Below, one piece after another: positions 44,378 to 54,292 of a stretch of 64,000 nt of DNA. This stretch comes from Hygrophila difformis (taxonomy: Eukaryota > Streptophyta > Magnoliopsida > Lamiales > Acanthaceae). Position 1 is the first letter of the stretch. Each line of letters opens with the position of its first letter. The stretch spans positions 34,552,054-34,616,053 of the forward strand of contig JAOANR010000003.1 of the NCBI GenBank assembly GCA_030278955.1, given 5' to 3'. The notes beneath the pieces were generated by a model, which was not told where the DNA came from, did not search any database, and worked only from the letters and a program-made list of their open reading frames with translations. The position numbers were made by a program, and so were the translations under genes.

Positions 44378-44786
44378 TTAACCACGACGGTATGTGCATT
44401 CACAAGTATCAACCAAGATACAACGACCTTATACTTTTGGTGCTTTGATTTTGTCTACACAATCTTGTTGGCAACTATTGTCCGTACAATCGGCCTTCTC
44501 GAATGGAATTTGTTCCTTGCATTCTTTTGCCATAATCACCAACTCACCTGCGAATGCAATATCCATAATCATAATTTACAAAATAGCAGGATAATCATCA
44601 TCCATTCATTATGTTTCTGAATTATGGGACATTTTAAAAATAACATTATACTATATACACACGCACGAAAACACTAATTTCTCAATTGATAAGTCAAATT
44701 AAAAGAAATGGAAATGAAGGTGTTAGTTAACCTGTGGCAAGCATAATCAAAAGGAAAAGACAGAAAATGTTAATTTCTTTCTGCAT
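44378..44786 (-). pseudogene. Defensin-like (DEFL/LCR) peptide gene with premature stop
   Basis: Two exons typical of the family. Exon 1 (44786-44732) encodes a signal peptide (MQKEINIFCLFLLIMLAT) and ends at GT. Exon 2 (44547-44378), after CAG, has a cysteine pattern C-x10-C-x4-C-x3-C, then a Gly-x-C and C-x-C end. An in-frame TAA lies between the fourth and fifth cysteines (about 44431), so the secreted peptide would be truncated. It has its own TATA promoter, unlike the neighbouring fragments, and may be a native pseudogene. Confidence 0.7.
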
Positions 44787-44848
44787 GTTTTTATCTTTAA
44801 ACAAATGTATTTCAATGAAATATGTGATATGACAACAATGGTTGTGGG

Positions 44849-44856
44849 TATTTATA
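44849..44856 (-). promoter_or_regulatory. TATA box of the defensin-like gene
   Basis: Minus strand CCTATAAATACCC, about 65 bp upstream of the ATG at 44786, a normal plant spacing. Confidence 0.6.
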
Positions 44857-45738
44857 GGCATAAGCGTGACATGATAATATCATCGGTTTTTTAATATAAT
44901 TAAAAGGTAAGTGGATCTTTTTTTTTACAATATTTTTTTTCGGTGAACAGTAACGCACAGACGTGGGCAAAAGGATTTTGTTTACAATATTTGATTCCGT
45001 ATTTGACACAAGGATTAATTTATTGAGCATCATCTTACCAAATTAAATCGAAATCACAAATCAATGAATCACAAATCTAATTAGTATCATTATGGGTCTG
45101 TTTGGAAATTAGTTGTTACTTGTTAAATGATTATGTGAGTACTAATTAGTTAAAATTAACTGTTTGACAATTTCGAGGCCAACATTTTGCTTAGAATAGG
45201 CTAAAATCTAAAATGTTGCTATTTGCAGCGGTTTTCAAATAGTTGACTTGATTGGACACTGTTTTAAGTTATTTGTTCTTTTGAAATAAGCTAATTTATT
45301 TAATATATATCAATATTGTAGTATAAAAACCACTTATGTGGATGTGATTATGTATGAAATTAGTATATAGTCATCTTAACATCCAATAACAGTATGTTAT
45401 GGCATTTGATTTATTAATTTCCTAATTTATTGTAACTATCACGTATATGAATCACTTTTACAATGATTTTCCAATCATATTCGTTGTTATTGAATGAATC
45501 TAAATTATCATATTTTATTATATTCACCATTTATCTTAATATGAAGAATTATTTGATGTAGATAATGAATTCAAAAATGGGTGATTAATAATTATATATA
45601 AAATTAGTGGAAAATAATAAGTTACTACAGTAAAGAAGTAACCACTTTTTATACTTACATCTTCAACAACATTAGCAGATTTTTCAGCTATCATAAAATC
45701 ATCATTCATGATCAATCTTCCTATTTTCCTTAATAATA
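44857..45738. other. AT-rich intergenic DNA
   Basis: No gene recognised. The first 200 bp are the likely promoter of the defensin-like gene. GGGTCTGTTTGG near 45097 resembles a DNA-transposon terminus, but no matching inverted end was found. Confidence 0.5.
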
Positions 45739-45998
45739 CTACCTCTGTTCTCATATAAGTGCTCCACTTCTGCATTTCACGTAGTTCAATACATATTTTT
45801 AAATGTATATAACTCAAATTGTACATAAGTAAAAATTATGAAAATTTGATATTCTAAAACTACTTGATTAGACGAATCTAACAAGATCTCACTTGACTAT
45901 GTTTTATCTTATAGAACTATGTTAAAAAATTTATTTAAAATTACTCAATGAATAGTTGTTACTATGCTAATGGAGCATTTAATTGAGAACGGAGGAAG
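45739..45998. mobile_element. Stowaway-like MITE, complete (260 bp)
   Basis: The left end CTACCTCTGTTCTCATATAA is the inverse of the right end (CATTTAATTGAGAACGGAGG, then AAG), and the element is flanked by TA on both sides (45737-45738, 45999-46000). Homologous along its length to 47490-47714. Confidence 0.85.
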
Positions 45999-46000
45999 TA

Positions 46001-46387
46001 ATATATAGACCAATACATTTTTTGGCACATCATTAAAAGTATTGTTTTTAATGCTATGTATGTTTCGATGCACATAAGGACTCTTCGAAAGTTATATAAT
46101 TAACACTTTAACTTTTCATCTTTTTCTTGGCAATATATTAGCAAATGTCATTGTAAAATTGACTATAAATTTTTTGACTTTTTGAGAACCTTAGAAAATG
46201 CAAAATTCTGGATTATTAAAATTATTTTTATGAAAATTATATTTAAAAATTAAACCCTATACCAAAAATAAATCCACATTTATACATACACTGATGCATA
46301 TATTCTCATCTGTTTTTTTCTTTTTTTATTGCTACGAACCCACAGTACACATTTATACATACGCTGATTCACAAATCATAATTAAAT
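46001..46387. other. AT-rich spacer
   Basis: No gene or known repeat recognised between the MITE and the foldback element. Confidence 0.5.
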
Positions 46388-47427
46388 GAAAAAAATATAC
46401 TCTATGGTCCTTTTTGTTTACAAAAAATTCAAAATGTTCATTTTTCTATTTTTAGTCCCTATAAGTCCTATACATTTACAAATAATGTCTAAAATGGTCC
46501 TTTTTTCACTAAACATATAATTTGCTAATTAATTCCCTTAATTATATCAACATGTAATGTTTAACTATTTTGACTAAATATATGGCATGCCAAATCAGAA
46601 ATATTAGTGAATAAAATTGAAATAAAATTAATTAAAAGAAATTAATAAAAGTGAATAAAATTGAAATAAAATTAATTAAAAGAAACTAATAAATCAAAAA
46701 GCTTTAATTAGAATAATATTAAATTAAATAATTTAACTTAAAATAAATAAAACATGTTTTATAAAATTAATTAATGTAACTACTTAAATTTAAAATTAAT
46801 ATATACAGTAATTATCAAAAAATTAGATTTAATTTTTTTTGAATTTGAATTAATTTATTTTTTTGCAAATAATTTGAATTAATTTATTAGATATCTAATT
46901 CAGATTGATTCAGATTAATCGGGTTTAGTAAATTCAGATTTAATTTATTTGGTTAATTTCAGACATCTAATTCATATTAATTCAAATTTAATTTATTAAA
47001 TATATATTTAATTTTTTGAATTTAAATAATTATTTATTCTATTATGATATTTAAATATAATTAAATTTAAATAGTTATTTAATTAATTTTATATTAGATA
47101 TTTTTTATTTTTTAAATTTAATTATTTAATTTAGTATTGTTGTAATTAAAGTTTTTAAATTTAACTATTCTCTGAATTAATTTTATTTCAATTTTATTTT
47201 TTTGTTTTACTAATATTTCTAGTTTAGCATGTCATATGTGTAATCAAATAATTAAACATTACATGTATATAAAATTTAAGAAGTAATTAGCTCAAAGTAT
47301 ATGTTTAGTGAAAAAATGACCATTTTCGACATTATTTGTAAACGAAAGGGATCAATAAGGGCAAAAATAGAAAAATAACTATTTTGGATTTTTGATAAAC
47401 AAAAAGGGCCATAGAGTATATTTTTCC
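46388..47427. mobile_element. Foldback-like element with arms of about 450 bp
   Basis: The two halves are inverse complements over most of their length. The left arm begins GAAAAAAATATACTCTATGG and the right arm ends CCATAGAGTATATTTTTCC. Inner matches include CATGTAATGTTTAA / TTAAACATTACATG and GAAATATTAGT / ACTAATATTTC. Length is 1040 bp with an AT-rich centre and an internal duplication of about 41 bp (46609-46693). TAATTAAAT and TAATTTTTT flank it, possibly a decayed 9-bp duplication as in Mutator-like elements. No transposase. Confidence 0.75.
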
Positions 47428-47489
47428 TAATTTTTTTGGCGTAGCATATTTTTCCTAATTTAAATATAAGATAACATAATAATATAATA

Positions 47490-47714
47490 CTTCCTCTGTT
47501 CTCTTTTAAATGCACAATTCCTGCCTTTTACGCCGTCCAAGACACATTTTTAAAAGTTAATAACTCAAATTATACATAAATAAAAATTATAAAAATTTGA
47601 TATTCTAAAACTATAAGATTAGACGAATCTAACAAGATATCACTTGACTACGTTTTTTTCTTATATAACTATATTAAAAAAATTAATCAAAGTTACTCAA
47701 TGAATAGTGACTAC
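47490..47714. mobile_element. Stowaway-like MITE, right end displaced by Athila C
   Basis: Preceded by TA (47488-47489); starts CTTCCTCTGTTCTCTTTTAA and follows the MITE at 45739 to GAATAGTGACTAC, where LTR C begins. ACTAC (47710-47714) should be the target duplication of LTR C. The MITE right terminus is not in the window. Confidence 0.8.
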
Positions 47715-50499
47715 TGAAACTTTTGACAATTTCCGCACACGAGTATTTCTAAAATATCCCAGGTTAAATTTATTGAATGAAAAGAGTTATGATTCATGGG
47801 AAAGGGGTTTAAGGATATATTTCACTTTTTATTACTCATGAGGGGAAACTTTGAGTTCAACCGGCGTTATGGACCTCCCCGGCATGGAACTTTTGACAAC
47901 TTTCACGGTGCAGCCGGGATGGGTAGTTCAATCTTTGTCCTTCAGTCTGTCACACTGAAGGTCCCCGGCAGTTTGCATCATGAAACTTATCATAGTTTCA
48001 TGTCATGAATATTTTCTAAAAAAATAATAATCCCGATTTTCAATTTTTATTTAATGAAACCAAATTATGAATGCGGAGTTGGGATTAGGGATATATTTAT
48101 AGGTTGTCACATTTTTATTTACTCGTGTTAAGAAACTGTGCCCCCGAAAGCGCACGGAGTCAAAAATTGCAGTATTTATAGTAAGTACCGGATCGTTCAC
48201 TGGAGGATGTGCGATGGAAGCAGGGCCCACGTCATTTACTAAGATTTTCCACTCGGTTACTCGATTCAAGTTTGTGTTTTGAGTATCAACTACTTGACGG
48301 AATTTTAAACTAAGCTATGAAAGCAATTAAAACAAAGCAGATAAAATTATTCTAGAAAGCGAATTAAATTTAATCTAAGAAAGCAATAAAATTAATTCTA
48401 AGAAAGCGATAAAATTATTCTAAGAAAGCAAATTTAAAATGAGACAGAAGGGACAGGAAGAAAATAATAAAAAAATTGGACAAGATTCAGATGAAACACA
48501 CTTAAACTTCCATTTTGTTACACAGATCTTTGTTTGGGATAATCCTTTCAATTAGCTAACTCTCATGCTCTCTATACTATGTTCCCTTTAACAGACAGGT
48601 ACTTACAGTAAGAGTTTACATGCTCTTAAGACAGCAAAATCTAAGATACCACAGACTCACAACTGCCCTCACACGGCCGTGTAGAGGCATGTTATTCATC
48701 TGTGGTGGACAAGCAACACCAGCCAAATCATTTATTGAAGTGGCAAGTACCGCTATCATTCCCCCATGTCACACCCGAAGATTCTAATTAAGCCCTGAAC
48801 TATCCCTTAACTCTCAGTCCTAGTAGCAGTTACGCAACTCTCAATACAACCGAGTGACCTCTAAAGAAAGCAATCAAAAGAAAGCGGTAAAGAAAGCATT
48901 TAAAAAATCCTATCGCTCGGAGGTTTTTGAAAGTCTGACCCTGGTAGTAAAAGAAAGCCCCCAGTCAGAATGACCGGATGTGGATCAAGAATTCCCTATT
49001 CTCGGTGAACCGCTCGCAGTGTTCACTTCCCGTCGGGTGGTTATGAGATACAAACTAATGAAACGAACTATAAATTAGTTCGTCCGGATGCACTCACTTA
49101 GGACTCAAAAATAGGCTCTGGCAGAAGAGGATAGCAGTTGAAAGGAACTCAACCCTACCTTAGAAAATAACCAAGGCCCGAATGTTGTTCCTCTAGTATT
49201 ACCTATCACACCGTATTTGAGTCCAAGTGGACCCCATCTCAGTGCAAAATTTAATATCAGATTCCCAACACACAGCAATTCTGGAAAATAACTGATTTGA
49301 AAATCATTCCCTAAACAGGTACTAGACTCTCAATTAAAACACAGATCCTTTCAGTCTAGATGAGACCTAATCGCTGACTCTGCTTCTAGTTTCCCAAAAT
49401 CAACCCCCAGTCGGATATGAATTAGTCATAACTGTGGAATTTATCCCTCACTCAGATCCGGATTTTATAAATGAATTTTTGTTGGAAATTTATTGTGAGA
49501 TGTCTGATTAAAATCAAGACTTCTATGTCCAAGGGAAGGATCCCAAAATAACATTGACCACAATATCTACATAATAATATCATGCATAAATTTATAAAGA
49601 AGTGTAAAATTAAATAACCCAAAATATAAGGTGGGTTTAGACAGAAGTTGGAACACAAAGATGAAATAGTCGGGGATGAGAAGAATTTTGGCTAAAGAGA
49701 ATGCCAGAAATAGCTGGGGTGATCTGGACTGCAAACATCTGCTATCCAGTTCCCAATTATTTCAGATGGAAAGATTTTTAGACAGAAAGGAATTCCAAGT
49801 GACGGTGACCACCGTCATTCAGCTCCCTTTTGCCTGTGAATGGAAGAAAAACCCACATATTTTCTTGCTGTAATAATTCTCAAATAATGTTGGTCGACAT
49901 CATTTAATAATACTACAGCTTGAATTCAGGTTTTGAAATTAAAATAAAGAAAACAAAACTGTATCCGGATAGGAGTCAGCTGAGCAGCTATTATAATCCC
50001 GAATGGACGAACCGCCAAGGCTTCCACCGACCACTATCCGGACCATGCAAAATAACATCTAGTAATTAATGTACAGACCACGAGCTAGTTTATCCATGTG
50101 GGAATACCCGCCAACATTAGTCTGATATATTTCTTACTAGCCGTTTCACACAACACGGGTAAAGACAAAATAAATAAAGGAAAATTATTTTTGGGTCATC
50201 TTGTATGAGAGACATTGGTTTCTCATGCAAGGGTATGGAATTAAATCCATAATTGCTCTTTATGTCTAAATAATCACTCATTCCATAATTAATTAATTAA
50301 TTACAGTCCGGATTATATACTTAGATAATTAGAGTTTAATCTTGTAGAAAAGTCTTTTAATGGAAATTGAACAAAATTCTTTATATCAAATTAATCATGG
50401 GTTGAGATTATTGGATTTCAACCTCAAAATATTAATATAAAGGTTCAATTAATTAAATGAGGAAAATGGAGAAATGGGAAATTTGGCAAAAATGCCAAT

Positions 50500-50974
50500 T
50501 ACGGCGCTAGGCGGATTTTACGACGCTATCCTAGGATAGCGTCGTAGGTATAGCGCCGTAGAGGATTGGTGAAAGAGATGTGAAATTTTGGGGTTAAAGG
50601 GGTGTGTACGACGCTATACACTAAACTACGGCGCTATACTAGGATAGCGTCGTAGGTGTAGCGTCGTAGGTGGTTTGAGAAATTGGGGAAGAAAGAAGTT
50701 TTTGAAAAACGGGAAGATGCTACGGCGCTAGACATTAAATGACGGCGCTATCCTAGGATAGCGTCGTAAGGATAGCGCCGTAGGTGGGTTTTTCTGAGAA
50801 ATGAAGTATTTTGGGGTCCTATGGCGCTGAACAAAAATTACGACGCTATCCGAGGATAGCGTCGTTGGTCTAGCGCCGTAAGGCAAATTTTTGTTTAAGT
50901 CTGGATAACTACGGCGCTAAACCTCACCTACGACGCTATCCAAGGATAGCGCCGTAGGGCGGTTAGCGTCGTAG
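50500..50974. repeat. Palindrome array II of LTR C, half-site TACGGCGCTA
   Basis: Five units: TACGGCGCTA, about 9 bp, a 24-28 bp inverted core, about 4 bp, TAGCGCCGTA. The first core (50519-50546) is a perfect 28-bp palindrome with CCTAGG at its centre. Later cores differ by GAC/GGC alternation (C-T transitions at the CpG-containing arm). Other units start near 50609, 50720, 50820 and 50911. Same architecture and position as array II of A/B. Confidence 0.9.
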
Positions 50975-51750
50975 CTAGCCCAGAATGTTGTTGTTCGGGT
51001 AATGCAATCTATGCGATTGCAAACCCTAAAATTGTTGGTCGGGTAATGCAATCTATGCGATTGCAAAACCCTATTTTCAAGTTTTTAAACATGCACAAAC
51101 ACAAAGATATCATCCACATTTTAGATCTATTAAACTGAACTAAAAATAAAATAAAATAAAATAAAAAATAAAAAGTGATAAAAACTAACACTAAAAATAA
51201 AATTCTAAACTATCCTAATAAATCTAAAAAGAGATAAACATCTAGTATTTGTGCATTTATTAAAGCAAAAATAAAACACTAGATCTAACTAAGCATCAAC
51301 CTAACTAAAGAAATAAAAAGAAAATGGTCAAGTGACCAAAATAAGAAAAGAAGGCAAACAGTGAAATAAAATAAAATAAAAATAAAAAAAAGAACCCATG
51401 ACAGATTTTTTTTGGAGCTATTTTCTTGTAATCACCAACAAAAAGCAATAAAAGATTCAAGAACACTCATTACTTGTGTGTTCTCAAAATTTGTCTACAC
51501 TAGAAGGCAATAAACTATGACAATGACTACTCTAAAATGGTTGAAAACCACTGTTTACAAGCTAATCTACCACTAAAACTAACAGAAATCAACTTACATT
51601 ACATAAATTAAGCTAAACTAGCTATCTATAATTTTTGGGAGCAACCCAGCAGCACTTAGGCATATTTTTTGATTTTTTTTTTGTGAGCTTCCCATTAACA
51701 GCACTTGGCACTGTTCAAAAATGGGAGCTACTGTTCAACAAACTGGAAGC

Positions 51751-51764
51751 AGCTATTTATAGGT
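51751..51764 (-). promoter_or_regulatory. LTR C TATA box
   Basis: Minus strand CACCTATAAATAGCT, downstream of array I and near a CCTAGGGTTTT block shared with LTR A. Confidence 0.6.
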
Positions 51765-51923
51765 GGATGAGAAAAACCCTAGGCCCAATAGGCCTGTTAA
51801 CGGAGTGGGAGGGGGCAGGTCTTGAACTCCAGGGGGAAAAGACAAAAGTTTTTTGCACTTCGGGACCTCAGCTCCCGGGTCTTCCAATGCTATCTGGCAC
51901 ATGGGGAATTAAATTTTTGGCTT

Positions 51924-52098
51924 TACGGCGCTATCCCATTTACGACGCTATCCTCTTTTACGGCGCTATACTTTAGCGCCGTAGCTCTTTTGTATAGCGT
52001 CGTAGTGCTTGATTTTAGCATTTTAGCTTTTTTGTATAGCTTCGTAGCTCTTTTTTTCTCACTGGTGTAGCGCCGTATGGCATAGTATAGCGTCGTAT
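51924..52098. repeat. Palindrome array I of LTR C, upstream of TATA
   Basis: Half-sites TACGGCGCTA, TACGACGCTA and their inverses at about 51924, 51940, 51959, 51973, 51993, 52070 and 52087. Looser than array II and lacking the perfect double core. Confidence 0.8.
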
Positions 52099-52099
52099 G

Positions 52100-52960
52100 C
52101 TTGTTTTTTTTTCCCTCAAACTTTTTCTCTTTCCCCACTTTTTCTCTTTCCTCTCTCCAGTTTTCTTTGTCTCTCTCGTTCCATCTTTCTTTTTCTTCTC
52201 ATTCTTTCTTCTTCTTCTTGCTTCTTTCTTCTTCTTCCTGCTTCCTTCTTCTTCTTCCTGCTTCCTCCCTTCGTCTTCCTGCTTCCTCCCTTCGTTCCAG
52301 TTTTCTATTTTGCTAAAATTGACGACATTGGAGATGTGGGTTGGGCGAGCTCCGGAGGCGGCGACCGGACTGGAGAGGGAGCGCGGAGGCGACGCGGTGG
52401 CAGTGGCTGGAGTTGCAGAGGCAGGCGGTGGAGCTGTGGTGGTGAAGGTGGGCGGCGGCTGTAGATGTTTGGGATGTGGTGGCCGGAGTCTGGAAATTCG
52501 AGGGCGGAGGTGCGGAGGCGAGATGAAGAAGATGAAGATGGTCGTGGCTGTCGGCTGCTGCTGCGGCTGTTCGAAGGTGGTGGCCGGAGGGACGGTGGTG
52601 ATGGGAGGCTGTTGGTGGTGAGATGGCCGGAGGTGGAGCAGAATGAGGAAAATGGAGAGCGGCTGGCCGCCGGAAATGGAGGATGAGGCGGAGGAGACGG
52701 AGCTCGGATGTTGGAAATGGTGGAGATGGGTGGAGAAGGGGCGGAGGTGATGGTTGGCGATGGCCGCCGGCCGGTGGCGGCGGCGGGAGGCGGCAGAGGG
52801 TTAGGGTTTGGGATGGTTTAGGGTTTGGATTGGTGGGCTTGGACTTGGGATTGGTTTGGGCCAATGGGGATTGGAGTTGGGCTTTTGGTTGTGGTTTGGG
52901 CCTTTTGGACTGGACTGATAAATATTGGATTGGATTATTGAATTCTTGGGCCTGCAATTA
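52100..52960. other. GC-rich insertion in LTR C with strand asymmetry
   Basis: Absent from LTRs A and B. It begins with a CTT-rich pyrimidine tract (52100-52310) with repeats of TTCTTCTTCCTGCTTCC, then a G-rich segment (52320-52800) and a TTAGGG-like/TTTGGG-rich tail. Long frames exist on both strands but are low-complexity (Gly/Val/Arg or Pro/His/Ser). It resembles the 5' end of a plant gene captured or fused into the LTR, but I recognise no protein. Confidence 0.5.
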
Positions 52961-53392
52961 ATTTAAATAAAAGGTGATTAGTGGATCAATAATTTTTAAT
53001 TAAAGCAGAAAACAGAAATAAAAACAAACATAAAAATTAAAAATATATACATCAAAATATAAAATAATATAATAAATAAGGATATTTGCTTCACTTGATA
53101 TTTGTTTGTGTTCCGTTTAATGGATCTGTGTTCCACCAAACAAACACTACAAACCATAATTATCAAATGTGGAATTTTTCATATTTTATCATGTTTTTGT
53201 ATTTTTTAATATGAATTTAATAAAAATAACAATATTTTTGTGTTTTTCAATAACAGCTTATTATTTATACAAATTTGCATAAATCTGTCAAATTCAACTG
53301 CTTTCTTATTTAAATAAGACCGGAATGCGATCAAATGACCGTATTAGACACGGAAATAGATTGAAAATAATGGTCAATTTTGGCCATTATCA

Positions 53393-54292
53393 ACATCCTC
53401 ACATTTAATACTGGTCGTCCCCGAGCAGTCAGAGTCAGTGCTCCTAAGAGCATAGACGCTGCATATTCAATCTATTTTCGTGGCTTCAAAAATATCATTC
53501 TTTTTAGATTGGGATAAGACAATCAAAAACTACAAGTATTAAATTCTCTTGATTGCAGTATTTAATAAAATGATACTTCTCACTTAATCAGGCCTACAAA
53601 TCAGTCATTATTGATAATTCTTCATGAATATCATGTTTAGAAAAATTCATTGATTTAATTCTAGAATTAAAGTATGACATGAACATAAAAATCAAATCGG
53701 AGCCTCACATATAGTAGATGCGGAAATATCACTCACTCTCAAAATTGGGGTTTTATCATAATCGCTCATAATCAAATTTAATTAAATTATCCCATAAGCT
53801 TGCAATTGGACCAACTCGCCACCGGCTCATTTCTTTAAATCGAGATCATGAGGTCTTATTTAAGGGTTATAACGGGGCATACGGTTGTAACATCTGGTAG
53901 GAAAGGGAATTATTGGGCTAAGGAGTGGCAGGAATTTATTTTATCATAACTTGGCATATTTAATTAAAATTTATGATCATCAATGTTTATTCTTCTTTCT
54001 TTTGCTTTTCTTTTTATATTGCATGACATTAGACTATGTCTAATTTGCTTTGTCATTTGCAATTTATTTGTGTTGAATTGAATTCAACATATTTTCTTCT
54101 TTCTTTCTTTTTCTTTTTTTTTTTTGATCGGATTTTTGAATACCGATTGAAATTTATGATGATCATAAATTGTAATGCCTTGACAAAATTCATTCTTGCA
54201 CACTTGGGTTTGAATTTCTTGGTCTTTGTGTAAGGCTAAGGATAATATAGAGGGCTTCAAAGAAAAATTAGGCTTAAGGCTCAAATTAGTTA
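53393..54292 (-). mobile_element. 3' internal end of Athila copy C, including PPT-like tract
   Basis: Inverse of 26600-27529 of copy B, starting with AAATGTGAGGATGT (minus) adjacent to the LTR. Non-coding. Interrupted at 54292/54293 by LTR E. Confidence 0.8.

Larger units (their letters stand above)
47715..53392 (-). mobile_element. 3' LTR of Athila copy C
   Basis: Minus-strand LTR from TGATAATGGCC at 53392 to GTCAAAAGTTTCA at 47715, 5678 bp. It matches LTRs A and B in its terminal part (47715-50210), in the promoter region and in the first about 150 bp, but it is diverged, has palindromes of another sequence, and carries an insertion of about 0.85 kb (52100-52960). Decayed LTR-terminus repeats occur near 47875 and 47970. 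Older or of a different subfamily than A/B. Confidence 0.85.

Noticed and set aside
45097..45120. GGGTCTGTTTGG as a PIF/Harbinger or hAT terminus
   Set aside because: No matching inverted terminus or target duplication found within the next several hundred bases.
52313..52957. 214-aa Pro/His/Ser-rich minus-strand frame and Gly/Val-rich plus-strand frames
   Set aside because: Low-complexity frames on both strands in a GC-rich tract; no conserved domain visible.
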